The position numbers and the translations under genes are program-made. The notes under the pieces were generated by a model. It saw nothing but the letters and a program-made list of their open reading frames with translations, had not been told where the DNA came from and searched no databases. From the NCBI RefSeq assembly GCF_041242975.1, contig NZ_CP162488.1:4702001-4766000 (forward strand): a stretch of 64,000 bases of DNA, written 5' to 3'. Positions 19,294 through 27,509 of this stretch are shown here, in pieces. This stretch comes from Xanthomonas sp. DAR 35659 (lineage in GTDB: Bacteria > Pseudomonadota > Gammaproteobacteria > Xanthomonadales > Xanthomonadaceae). Position 1 is the stretch's first letter, and every line of letters begins with the position of its first letter.

Positions 19294-19695
19294 TCACCCC
19301 TGCATGCATGGCTGCGGCACCGCCGGTGTCTCGGGCGCGACGCATTGGCCGAAGTCGCGCGGCAAGCCGCCGATCTCGCGCCGCTGCCCGATCCGCACGT
19401 CGAACTCCTGCAGCAGGCGCGGCGTGCACGACGATGGCGTCGCGGCGCCACCGGCGGCCGGCGCCGCGCAGGCGGCGTAGACCTGGTAATGGCAGCGCCC
19501 GCTGCGGCTGTCCATGCAGCGGAAGGTGGCCAGCCCGCCACGGTAGGTGGTGCGACTGAAGATCACCGCCTCACCGTGTTCGCTGGCGTGCACCACCGTC
19601 TCGCGGCTGCCGCCGGTGGACAGATCGAAGTTGGCGTGTCCCTGGCAGCCGGCGAGGCCGAGCAGGCACGACCACAGGGCGGAAAGCAGACGCAT
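19294..19695 (-). CDS. small putative lipoprotein
   Basis: The 133-residue product has a signal peptide with a lipobox, LLGLAGC, so the mature N-terminus would be the lipid-modified Cys-17. The rest is Cys-containing (FRCMDS, GRCHYQVYAAC, SSCTPRLL), which suggests disulphides in the periplasm. No family is recognised. It lies 40 bp downstream of the response-regulator gene on the same strand and could be cotranscribed with the two-component system. Confidence 0.72.
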   Translation of the reverse strand: MRLLSALWSCLLGLAGCQGHANFDLSTGGSRETVVHASEHGEAVIFSRTTYRGGLATFRCMDSRSGRCHYQVYAACAAPAAGGAATPSSCTPRLLQEFDVRIGQRREIGGLPRDFGQCVAPETPAVPQPCMQG

Positions 19696-19735
19696 GGCGA
19701 TTTCCTTGTTCCAGTGCGAAACGACGGACGCGGCG

Positions 19736-20503
19736 TCACATGCCGCGGAACAGACTCATGTACGGTTGGCTGACGGTCAGCACTTCGTCGCGATGGCGCA
19801 GCTTCAGCCGGCCCTTGCCGGTGTCGTCGCGGACCACCGAGGCCACCGCCTTCAGGTTGACGATGGTGGAGCGATGGATCTGCCGGAACGCCGCCGGATC
19901 CAGCACTTCCAGCAGTTCGCGCAGCGGCGTGCGCAGCAGCGCGTCGCCATCGCGGGTCAGCACCGTGGTGTACTTGTTGTCGGCCTGGAAATAGACGACG
20001 TCGTCGAGCAGGATCAGCCGCGTCTCGCGGCCGCTGCTGGCGGTGATCCAGGCCAGCGGCGGCGTGGACGCGGGCGGCGACGGACGCTGCCCCAGGCGCA
20101 GCAGCAACGCGTCCAGCACCGCCGCGTCCGGCCCCTGCGCGGCGCGCGCCTGCAGCCGCTGCACGGTGGCCCGCAGGCGTTCGCGCGAGATCGGCTTGAG
20201 CAGGTAGTCCACCGCGCCGTGTTCGAACGCGTCGATCGCATACTGGTCGTAGGCGGTGACGAACACCACCTGGGTGCGCGGGCTCAGTTCGCCCAGCGCG
20301 CGCGCCACTTCGATGCCGCTCAGGCCGGGCATGCGGATGTCGAGGAAGGCCACGTCCGGCTGGTGCTCGGCCAGGCATTCCAGCGCACTGGCGCCGTCCT
20401 CGCATTCGGCGACGATGCGCAGTTGCGGCCACACCTCGCCGAGCAGCGCGACCAGGGCGGTGCGCAACAGTTCCTCGTCTTCGGCGACGATCGCATCAAC
20501 CAT
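19736..20503 (-). CDS. LytTR-family response regulator
   Basis: The 255-residue protein has an N-terminal receiver domain with acidic pair E8/D9 region, phosphoacceptor D55 in VAFLDIRMPG, and the conserved lysine in YLLKPIS. The C-terminal half is a LytTR DNA-binding domain (VVYFQADNKYTTVLTRDG, IHRSTIVNLKAVASV). It should act as a phosphorylation-dependent transcription regulator. Its start overlaps the end of the sensor kinase gene by 8 bp, so the two are coupled. The arrangement resembles AlgZ/AlgR and LytS/LytR pairs. Confidence 0.92.
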   Translation of the reverse strand: MVDAIVAEDEELLRTALVALLGEVWPQLRIVAECEDGASALECLAEHQPDVAFLDIRMPGLSGIEVARALGELSPRTQVVFVTAYDQYAIDAFEHGAVDYLLKPISRERLRATVQRLQARAAQGPDAAVLDALLLRLGQRPSPPASTPPLAWITASSGRETRLILLDDVVYFQADNKYTTVLTRDGDALLRTPLRELLEVLDPAAFRQIHRSTIVNLKAVASVVRDDTGKGRLKLRHRDEVLTVSQPYMSLFRGM

Positions 20504-21800
20504 GGAGCGCTCCCGCCGGCAACGGCGGCGGCAGCGGCGAGGGCGGCGGACCCGGCAGGGTGATCGTCGCGGCCACGCCGCTGGGGAAGTTGGACACGAT
20601 CGCGAAGGCGGCGGCGCCGGCATAGGTCAGGCGCAGGCGTTCGCGCAGGTTCTTCAGGCCGATGCCGGTGCCGCTGGACTGGCTGTTGAAGCCCAGTCCG
20701 TCGTCGGCCACGGTGATGGTGCAGTGGTCGTCGAACGCGCGCGCCAGGATCCAGATCGTGCCGCCGCCGGGCTTGGGCTCCAGGCCATGCTTGATCGCGT
20801 TCTCGACCAGGGTCTGCAGCATCATCGACGGCAACGCCAGCGCCTTCATCTGCTCGGGCACCTGCAGTTGCAGTTGCAGGCGCGCGCCCATGCGGATCCT
20901 GAGGATCTCCAGGTAGGCCTGGGTGCGCTCCAGTTCCTCGCCGAGCGTGCTCAGCGCGTCCTCGGCGCTGGGCAGCGAGCGGCGCAGGTACTGGATCAGA
21001 TAGCCGAGCATCAGGTCCGCGCGCGGCGGGTCGGTGCGCGCCAGCACCTGCGCGCTGGCCAGCGTGTTGTACAGGAAGTGCGGCTCGACCTGGGCGTGCA
21101 GCAGGTTCAACCGCGCCACGGTCAGCTCCTGGTCGGTGGCGGCCTGCGCGGCGGCGGCCTGCTCGTCGCGGCGCCGCTCGGCGACCCGCCGCGCCACCGC
21201 GCGGCCCAGCGCCTCGGCGTTCTCGTAGTTGCTGCCTTCGTCGACCGCGAACAGGTCGATCCAGGCGCTGGCGTCGGGCTCCAGCAGCAGCGTCAGGCTG
21301 CTGGTGCCGGCGCCCGGCGTCACCGTCGCCAGCACCTGGTTGCGCTTGACCGCGAAGCGCGCGGCCAGGTTCCAGCGCGACGGCGGGCGGCCATTGTAGG
21401 GATCGAGGCGACGCACCTTGGCCCGCACCTGCAGGCTGTCGGCGGTGCTCTCGACCTGCTCCACCCGCGGCAGTTCGCGCACCGCCGCATCGACCAGCGC
21501 GAACGCCTCGCGGGTGTCCAGCGGAATCTCGATCTGGCGCCGCTGACGGCTGGACAGCGTGGCGCTGTCCAGCCGTCCGGCGATCAGCCAGACGCGGCGC
21601 AGGTGGGTGATGCCGGCGACCAGCGCCGACACCATCAGCAGCATCGCCAGCAGGCCGAAGAACCAGCCCGGCGGATCCTCCATGCTGTAGAACAGGCCGC
21701 TCCAGACGAAGCCGGCGACGACCACGGCGGCGGCCCAGGCCAGCAGCAGGCGGACGATCAGGGAGACGCTGGAGACCATGGCGGCGGGGTTCGGGGACAT
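20496..21800 (-). CDS. LytS/AlgZ-type sensor histidine kinase
   Basis: The 434-residue protein has two N-terminal membrane spans (about 12-35 and 46-65), a roughly 150-residue linker of unknown fold, and a His_kinase domain with phosphoacceptor H241 in VEPHFLYNTL. The ATPase region follows (LVENAIKHGL, DDGLGF, GIGLKNLRERL). This is the atypical LytS class that partners LytTR regulators, matching the next gene. I chose the start at 21800 (MSPNPAAM); 21779 is an alternative. The ligand is unknown. Confidence 0.9.
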   Translation of the reverse strand: MSPNPAAMVSSVSLIVRLLLAWAAAVVVAGFVWSGLFYSMEDPPGWFFGLLAMLLMVSALVAGITHLRRVWLIAGRLDSATLSSRQRRQIEIPLDTREAFALVDAAVRELPRVEQVESTADSLQVRAKVRRLDPYNGRPPSRWNLAARFAVKRNQVLATVTPGAGTSSLTLLLEPDASAWIDLFAVDEGSNYENAEALGRAVARRVAERRRDEQAAAAQAATDQELTVARLNLLHAQVEPHFLYNTLASAQVLARTDPPRADLMLGYLIQYLRRSLPSAEDALSTLGEELERTQAYLEILRIRMGARLQLQLQVPEQMKALALPSMMLQTLVENAIKHGLEPKPGGGTIWILARAFDDHCTITVADDGLGFNSQSSGTGIGLKNLRERLRLTYAGAAAFAIVSNFPSGVAATITLPGPPPSPLPPPLPAGALHG

Positions 21801-22060
21801 GGCGGCGAGCATAGCCGCGGCGGCGCGCCCCGCCAGTCCCCTTGCGACGAAGCCGGGCCGGCGCGGATGGAACGGCGCATCGGCGGCGCGAAACCGCGGC
21901 GTGGGCGCGCGCGACCCGGCCCTTCGCGGCACAGCGGCATACGGCGCTCCCAATCGATGTCCACGGCACTACTAGCGCCACGACCGGCACCCATGCGCGC
22001 GGTAGCGAACGCGGCGCGCGCGGGCGCTAGACTCTGCCGCTCACCTCCAAGGAACCGGAC

Positions 22061-23278
22061 ATGCACCGACGACACTTCCTGCGCGGCGGCGCGCTGGCCG
22101 CGGCCACGCTCGGCGCCGCGCCCCTGCTGGCGCGGCCGCGCCGCGACGTGGCGTTGCCGGCGTCCGCGCCGGGGCTGCCGGTGCTGCCGGCACCGCCCGC
22201 GCCGATCGCGACGTTCGCGGCGCCGGCACCGCTGGTCCCGATCCGCGCCAGCGCCGACCGCATCGTCGCCCTGCACGCCTGCACGCGCCCGTTCCGCGCG
22301 CAGGGGCCGCGCATCGAGGCCGAGCGGATCGGGCGCAAGACGGTGATCCACAACTACGGCCATGGCGGCAGCGGCTGGTCGCTGTCGTGGGGCGCGGCGG
22401 CGATCGCCACGCAGCTCGCCCGTGCCACCGGGCAGCCCGCATTGGCGGTGATCGGCTGCGGCGCGATCGGGCTGACCACTGCGCTGGTCGCGCAGCGCGC
22501 CGGGCTGCGCGTGCGCATCTACGCCAAGGAGCGGCCGCCGGAGGTGCGCTCCTCCTTCGCCACCGGGGTGTGGTCGCCGGATTCGCGGATCTGCACCAGC
22601 GCCCATGCGACGCCGGACTTCACGCGGCGCTGGGAGCAGATGGCGCGCACCTCGTTCGGCATGTACCAGAACCTGCTGGGCCTGCCCGGCGACCCGGTCG
22701 AATGGCGCGACGGCTATGTGCTGTCGGACGTGCCGTTCGACCAGCCCAGCGGCGGCCACGGCGGCGGCGGCGAGCCGGACTATCCGCCGCTGGAGTCGCG
22801 CTACCTGGCCGATCTGGGACCCAACGGGCAGGCGCTGGCGCCGGGCCAGCATCCGTTCCCGGTGCCGTACGTGCGCCGCTACACGCAACTGGTGTTCAAC
22901 ATCAGCGCCTATGCGCGGCTGCTGCTGGACGATTTCCTCGCCGCCGGCGGCGAGATCGAGACGCGCGAGTTCGCCAGCCCGCGCCAGTTCGCCGACCTGC
23001 GCGAGAAGACCCTGGTCAACGCCACCGGCTACGGCGCGCGCGCCCTGCTCGGCGACGACAGCGTGGTGCCGGTGCGCGGCCAGACCGCGCGACTGGTGCC
23101 GCAGCCGGAGGTGACCTACGGGCTGGTGTACCGCGGCCACAATCTCAACGTGGTGCCGCGCCGCGATGGCATCCTGGTGCAGGCGCAGGCCGATGGCGAC
23201 TTCGGCAATGCGGACGCCACGCCCGACCGCGCCGCGTCGGAAGCAGCGGTGGCACGACTGGCTGCGCTGTTCGCGTAG
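22061..23278 (+). CDS. Tat-exported FAD-dependent amino-acid oxidase-like protein
   Basis: The 405-residue protein has a twin-arginine signal (RRHFLRGGALAAATLG) and then a D-amino-acid-oxidase-type fold. The dinucleotide loop ALAVIGCGAIGLTTALVAQ lies near residue 130. The substrate and C-terminal segments show VNATGYGARALLGD and VVPVRGQTARL. Family members oxidise D-amino acids or related amines using oxygen or a quinone. Export fits periplasmic D-amino-acid metabolism. The usual C-terminal GxGxxG-type FAD segment is not obvious, so the substrate and even activity remain open. Confidence 0.8.
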   Translation: MHRRHFLRGGALAAATLGAAPLLARPRRDVALPASAPGLPVLPAPPAPIATFAAPAPLVPIRASADRIVALHACTRPFRAQGPRIEAERIGRKTVIHNYGHGGSGWSLSWGAAAIATQLARATGQPALAVIGCGAIGLTTALVAQRAGLRVRIYAKERPPEVRSSFATGVWSPDSRICTSAHATPDFTRRWEQMARTSFGMYQNLLGLPGDPVEWRDGYVLSDVPFDQPSGGHGGGGEPDYPPLESRYLADLGPNGQALAPGQHPFPVPYVRRYTQLVFNISAYARLLLDDFLAAGGEIETREFASPRQFADLREKTLVNATGYGARALLGDDSVVPVRGQTARLVPQPEVTYGLVYRGHNLNVVPRRDGILVQAQADGDFGNADATPDRAASEAAVARLAALFA

Positions 23279-23511
23279 GCGGCATCGCGGCGCGCGGTGT
23301 GCGCGCCATGCCGTGACGACCGCGGCGACGGCTCGCAGAAGCTTCGGCTCGACGACCGATGGATACGCTCGCGCGCCGCGGCGCGGCGCGCTGGCTTGCT
23401 TGCCGCACCTGGGCGCCCTCGCGTCTTCCCATGACGAGACCCCTCCGCTTCGCGTGTGGCCAACATGCGGTGGGCTTGCTGCCGTCAACCAGTTCGTGTG
23501 CGTGGTGCGCG

Positions 23512-23730
23512 CTACAGCCGGCTGACGCTGCGGATGCGGATGTCCTCGCTGTCCACGCCGTGCCGCTGCGCGGCCTGCGCGCGCAGCCGCTGCAACAGGC
23601 ATTCCGGATCCAGCGGCGCCGCGTCGCGCCAACTGTGCGCCAGCGTGCCCCAGGCGATCCGCTGGCCGTAGCTGTAGGCCTCGTAATCGGCCAGGTAGTG
23701 GCGCGCGCGCTCAGGTGCCGACGTGGACAT
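23512..23730 (-). CDS. small acidic protein coupled to the AroQ-like genes
   Basis: The 72-residue product (MSTSAPERARHYLADYEAYS onward) overlaps the 3' end of the upstream AroQ-like gene by 20 bp in another frame. Its composition, rich in Y, E and D with SEDIRIRSVSRL at the end, differs from the arginine-rich chance frames of this genome, which supports a real gene. No family is recognised. The overlap suggests translational coupling and a shared role with the two AroQ-like proteins. Confidence 0.6.
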   Translation of the reverse strand: MSTSAPERARHYLADYEAYSYGQRIAWGTLAHSWRDAAPLDPECLLQRLRAQAAQRHGVDSEDIRIRSVSRL

Positions 23731-24160
23731 CGCCTTCGTAGCCATTGCAGCCCAGGTGTTCCAGCGCGATCGACAAGGCCAGCGCGTAGCTCTGCGCGCA
23801 ATAGCCGCCGACCTGGCCCACGCGTTGCCGCGACGCCGCGCACAGGCAGGGTTCGCGCTGGTCGCAGGCATCGTCGTGCACTTCCACGTACGGCCGGCCC
23901 AGGTGCGCGACCGCGGCGGCGGTGGCGGCGCTGTCCGAGCAGGCGCCCGGATCCAGCAGCAGCATCTCCACCCGCGCCGCGTCGGCCTGCGCCAGCGCCT
24001 GCAGCAGTTCGGCCTCGCTGGCGCAGCCGCGCACCGCCAGGGTCTTGCCGGCGCGGCCGGCCTGCGCGAGCAATTGCTGCATGATCTGCGGCGCGATGCG
24101 CGCCGGGCGGCCGCGATGGCCGGCCACGCAGTCCGGCCCGCGCAACAACACGATCGACAT
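23711..24160 (-). CDS. degenerate AroQ-like (type II dehydroquinase fold) protein
   Basis: The 149-residue protein follows the type II 3-dehydroquinate dehydratase layout: SIVLLRGPD at the start, LLLDPGACSDS (normally INPgAyT.tS), PYVEVHDDA with H95, QREPCLCAAS (normally REpFRh.S) and a closing GYCAQSYALALSIALEHLG helix. The N-terminal loop that normally carries Arg and the Tyr base (REPxxYG) is missing, and Asn in GPNLN and INP is replaced. Dehydratase activity is therefore doubtful. It follows a second AroQ-like gene by 10 bp. Confidence 0.75.
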   Translation of the reverse strand: MSIVLLRGPDCVAGHRGRPARIAPQIMQQLLAQAGRAGKTLAVRGCASEAELLQALAQADAARVEMLLLDPGACSDSAATAAAVAHLGRPYVEVHDDACDQREPCLCAASRQRVGQVGGYCAQSYALALSIALEHLGCNGYEGDVHVGT

Positions 24161-24170
24161 GGCGGCGCCC

Positions 24171-24593
24171 TCAGTTGGCCAGCGCGGCGCGCGCGCCGAG
24201 CCGGCGCGTGGCCACGCCCAGCGCGATCGCGTAGCTGTCGGCGAGCGCGCCGTTGGCGATCACCGTCAGCAGCGGCGCGTGGCGCGGGTGCAGCAGCGGT
24301 TCCAGCGCCTGCGCGCTGGCATCGTGCACCTCGATATACGGATGGCCGAGCGCATCCAGCGCCTCGCGCAGGTGCGCGCCGTGCGCGGCCAGATCGGCGG
24401 CCGGCAGCTCGCCCGAATCCAGCAGTACCAGTTCGGTCTCGTCGTGCGCGCCCTGTTGCAACCGCGCCACGATCTGCGCGGCATCGGCGCAGGCCACCGG
24501 CACCACCTGCGCGGCATGGGCGGCGGCCAGGCGCTGCGCCGCGGCGACGGCCGGCGCATCGCGATGCGGGCCTTGGATCAGCAGAATCGACAT
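24171..24593 (-). CDS. second degenerate AroQ-like protein
   Basis: The 140-residue protein begins SILLIQGPHRD and has the AroQ-like blocks LVLLDSGEL, PYIEVHDAS with H90, and a final GALADSYAIALGVATRRLG helix. The catalytic Tyr/Arg loop is absent and the RExFR block has become ALEPLLHPRH, so it is more diverged than its neighbour. The two proteins share GP near the N-terminus and P-Y-(I/V)-E-V-H-D, which indicates an old tandem duplication. A non-catalytic or altered function, perhaps as a mixed oligomer, is an inference. Confidence 0.7.
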   Translation of the reverse strand: MSILLIQGPHRDAPAVAAAQRLAAAHAAQVVPVACADAAQIVARLQQGAHDETELVLLDSGELPAADLAAHGAHLREALDALGHPYIEVHDASAQALEPLLHPRHAPLLTVIANGALADSYAIALGVATRRLGARAALAN

Positions 24594-24693
24594 GGAACAC
24601 ATCCAACGGGAAGGACGGGGCGCAGTCTGCGCGCGGCCCGCGTAAGCGCGCCATGGCGCTAGGTGCCGCTGCCCGTAAAGTCTTCGTAAGGCC

Positions 24694-24796
24694 GGGATTG
24701 GGGATTGGGGATTCGGGATTCGCAAAGCAGCGCCCTCAACCCTGCAACACCAGCAGTCCCGCTCTTACGATTCCCCATTCCCGAATCCCCATTCCC
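24694..24796. repeat. inverted GGGATTGGGGATT-type repeats
   Basis: The left arm, 24694-24722, is built from GGGATT(G/C)GGGATT units; the right arm, 24768-24796, is its approximate reverse complement. Together they bracket about 45 bp. They lie between the divergent AroQ-like operon and the permease gene. Such G-rich and C-rich mirrored units are common between genes in xanthomonads and may form hairpins. Confidence 0.8.
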
Positions 24797-24851
24797 AGCT
24801 TTCATGCGATCATCCGCGGTTTCCCGCCGCGACCGCCGCCTGGAACCTGCC

Positions 24852-26444
24852 ATGACCGAACCCGCCCTGCGCCGCGATGTCGGCCCATTCGCCCTGATGC
24901 TGACCGGCCTGGGCTCGATCATCGGCTCGGGCTGGCTGTTCGGCGCCTGGCGCGCCGCCGGGCTGGCCGGCCCCGGCGCGATCTGGGCCTGGGTGCTGGG
25001 CGCGGCGATCGTCACCACCATCGCCCTGGCCTATGCCGAACTGGGCGCGATGTTCCCCGAGTCCGGCGGCATGGTCCGCTACAGCCACTATTCGCACGGC
25101 TCGCTGGTCGGCTTCATCGCCGGCTGGGCCAATTGGATCGCGATCGTGTCGGTGATTCCGGTCGAGGCCGAGGCCTCGGTGCAGTACATGGCGTCGTGGC
25201 CGTGGCAGTGGGCGCAGAACCTGTACATGCAGCAGCCCGGCGGCGCCGGCGAACTGTCGGTACCCGGCCTGTACATCGCCGCGGCGCTGGTGCTGGTGTA
25301 TTTCCTGCTGAACTTCTGGAGCGTGAAGCTGTTCGCGCGCTCCAACAGCCTGATCACCGTGTTCAAGCTGGTGGTGCCGGCGCTGACCGGCATCGCGCTG
25401 ATCGCCAGCGGCTTCCACGGCGAGAACTTCAGCGTCGGCCTGCACGGCGGCAGCCACACCATCGACTTCGCCGCGGTACTGACCGCGGTGGCCACCGCCG
25501 GCATCGTGTTCAGCTTCAATGGCTTCCAGAGCCCGGTGAACCTGGCCGGCGAGGCGCGCAATCCCGGGCGCAGCATCCCGTTCGCGGTGCTCGGGTCGAT
25601 CGCGCTGGCCACGGTGATCTACCTGATCCTGCAGGTGGCCTACATCGGCGCGGTGCCGCCGGAGCTGCTGGCCAAGGCCGGCTGGCACGGCATCGATTTC
25701 CGCTCGCCGTTCGCGCAGTTGGCGATCATCGTCAACCTGCACTGGCTGGCGATGCTGCTGTACGTGGACGCCTTCGTCAGCCCCAGCGGCACCGGCATCA
25801 CCTACACCGCCACCACCGCGCGGATGATCTACGGCATGGAACGCAACGGCACCTTGCCGGCGGTGCTGGGCAAGCTGCATCCGCACTGGGGCGTGCCGCG
25901 CCCGGCGATGTTCTTCAACCTGGCGGTGTCCTACCTGTTCCTGTTCTTCTTCCGCGGCTGGGGCACGCTGGCCGCGGTGATCTCGGTGGCCACCATCATC
26001 TCCTACCTGACCGGCCCGATCAGCGCGATGGCGCTGCGCAAGCACGCGCCGGACATGCACCGCCCGCTGCGCATCTTCGGCCTGCCGGTGCTGGCCGCGG
26101 CGGCGTTCGTGCTCGCCACCGAACTGCTGTACTGGGCGCGCTGGCCGCTGACCGGCGAGATCATCGTGCTGATGCTGGTCGCCCTGCCGGTCTACGCCTA
26201 CTACCAGCATCGACAGGGCTGGAAGGACCTGCGCAACAACCTGCGCGGCGCCAGTTGGCTGATCGCCTACCTGCCGACCATCGCGCTGCTGTCGTGGGCC
26301 GGCAGCACCACCTTCGGCGGGCACGGCTACCTGTCCTACGGACCGGACCTGGTCGTGGTCGGCGTGGTCGCGCTGGGCTTCTACGTCTGGGGCGTGCGCG
26401 CCGGCTGGCGCACCCCGTCGCTGCAGCAGGCCAGCGCCGGCTGA
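24852..26444 (+). CDS. APC-superfamily amino-acid permease
   Basis: The 530-residue protein has about 12-14 membrane spans. The APC signature after a short N-terminus, LTGLGSIIGSGWLFG, carries the unwound GSGxxxG helix-1 motif used for substrate binding. It also has the conserved FSFNGFQSPVNLAGEARNPGRS region. The length and C-terminal architecture resemble the aspartate:proton symporter YveA of Bacillus, which suggests an acidic amino acid, but this is not certain. I chose the start at 24852 because the upstream frame runs through repeat DNA. Confidence 0.88.
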   Translation: MTEPALRRDVGPFALMLTGLGSIIGSGWLFGAWRAAGLAGPGAIWAWVLGAAIVTTIALAYAELGAMFPESGGMVRYSHYSHGSLVGFIAGWANWIAIVSVIPVEAEASVQYMASWPWQWAQNLYMQQPGGAGELSVPGLYIAAALVLVYFLLNFWSVKLFARSNSLITVFKLVVPALTGIALIASGFHGENFSVGLHGGSHTIDFAAVLTAVATAGIVFSFNGFQSPVNLAGEARNPGRSIPFAVLGSIALATVIYLILQVAYIGAVPPELLAKAGWHGIDFRSPFAQLAIIVNLHWLAMLLYVDAFVSPSGTGITYTATTARMIYGMERNGTLPAVLGKLHPHWGVPRPAMFFNLAVSYLFLFFFRGWGTLAAVISVATIISYLTGPISAMALRKHAPDMHRPLRIFGLPVLAAAAFVLATELLYWARWPLTGEIIVLMLVALPVYAYYQHRQGWKDLRNNLRGASWLIAYLPTIALLSWAGSTTFGGHGYLSYGPDLVVVGVVALGFYVWGVRAGWRTPSLQQASAG

Positions 26445-26454
26445 GGCCGGCGGC

Positions 26455-27009
26455 TCAGCTGCCGCGCAGCGCCTGCAGCAGGCGCGAGACCAACACGCCG
26501 GCGATCAGGCCGGGCAGGCTGAACAGCAGCAGCGTCGGTGCGTCGTCGGTGAAGGAATCGGTGCTGCGCGAGCCCATCAGCGGGAAAGCGATGGCGAAAC
26601 ACAGCAGCGACAGCACGAACCCGATCGCGCCCATGCGCAGATGTGCGCGCCAGCCGCGCAGCCGCGGCCAGGACCACGCGGCGACCAGTCCGGTCAGCAG
26701 CGCCGGCACCGCGCCGAACAGGTAGGAAAACAGCGAGATCCCCAGCGCCCCCACCAGCGCGCCGACCGGCGACTCGCCGCCATCCAGCGCGCCGAACAGC
26801 AGCATCGGCAGCGCCACCACGAAGGTCCCCAGCGGCGGACCGCCGATCAGGAAGGCCATGACCACGCCGGTCCGCACCAGGCCCGGATGCAGTGGGTCGA
26901 TGGCGGTGTCGTCATCGGCTGGCGCAGCGACGGCGGCCATCGGTAGGTCGGACGCCGGCGGCGCGGAAGCAGCGGGCGGGACGGTCGGATCGGTAGGATC
27001 GGTGGACAC
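26455..27009 (-). CDS. membrane protein, tandem paralogue 1
   Basis: The 184-residue protein has a disordered, proline- and alanine-rich N-terminus (about residues 1-45) and four membrane spans. The characteristic blocks are FLIGGPPLGTFVVALPMLL, GAVPALLTGLVAAWSWP, WRAHLRMGAIGFVLSLLCFA and LFSLPGLIAGVLVSRLLQ. The protein encoded immediately upstream has the same blocks in the same order, so the pair arose by duplication. No function is known to me. It is convergent with the permease gene. Confidence 0.78.
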   Translation of the reverse strand: MSTDPTDPTVPPAASAPPASDLPMAAVAAPADDDTAIDPLHPGLVRTGVVMAFLIGGPPLGTFVVALPMLLFGALDGGESPVGALVGALGISLFSYLFGAVPALLTGLVAAWSWPRLRGWRAHLRMGAIGFVLSLLCFAIAFPLMGSRSTDSFTDDAPTLLLFSLPGLIAGVLVSRLLQALRGS

Positions 27010-27012
27010 GGC

Positions 27013-27495
27013 TCAATTCTGTTTGGAAACGGATGCGTTCGCGTCGCGCCGCTGGCGCAGGCCCACGGCCCACTGCAGCAAGCGCGACACCAGGGTGGCG
27101 CCGACGAAGCCCGGCAGGCTGCACAGCAGCAGCAGGCTCACGACGGTGGGAATGGACTCGGACAGGTCCCCCATCACGGCGACGGTGACGGCGAAGCAGA
27201 GCAGGGACAGCAGCAACCCGGCCATGCCGATGCGCAGATGCGCGTGCCAGTCCCGCTGCGGCCAGCCGTGCGCGGCGAAGGCGCCGGTCAGCAGCGCCGG
27301 CAGCGCACCCGGCACGTAGGACGCGAGCGTCATCATCGACGCCACGCGCAGCGCATCCAATGGCGCCAGGCTGTGCGACCACAGCAGCAGGATCGGCAGC
27401 GCCACCGGGAAGGTGCCCAGTGGCGGACCGAAGGCGAGGAACGCCAGCGCCACGCCGACGCGCCTCCAGCGCGCGCGTGGCCGATCGGCCTCCAT
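27013..27495 (-). CDS. membrane protein, tandem paralogue 2
   Basis: The 160-residue four-span protein parallels its neighbour: FGPPLGTFPVALPILLL, GALPALLTGAFAAHGWP, WHAHLRIGMAGLLLSLLCFA and LCSLPGFVGATLVSRLLQ. It lacks the long disordered N-terminus of paralogue 1. Only 3 bp separate the two genes, so they are cotranscribed and may form a heteromer. It lies 14 bp downstream of the M28 peptidase gene on the same strand. Confidence 0.78.
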   Translation of the reverse strand: MEADRPRARWRRVGVALAFLAFGPPLGTFPVALPILLLWSHSLAPLDALRVASMMTLASYVPGALPALLTGAFAAHGWPQRDWHAHLRIGMAGLLLSLLCFAVTVAVMGDLSESIPTVVSLLLLCSLPGFVGATLVSRLLQWAVGLRQRRDANASVSKQN

Positions 27496-27509
27496 GCCTC
27501 AGTGCCGGC

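Noticed and set aside
23711..24160. A functional AroQ of the shikimate pathway
   Set aside because: The Arg/Tyr catalytic loop and the conserved Asn positions are not present; the true aroQ should be elsewhere.
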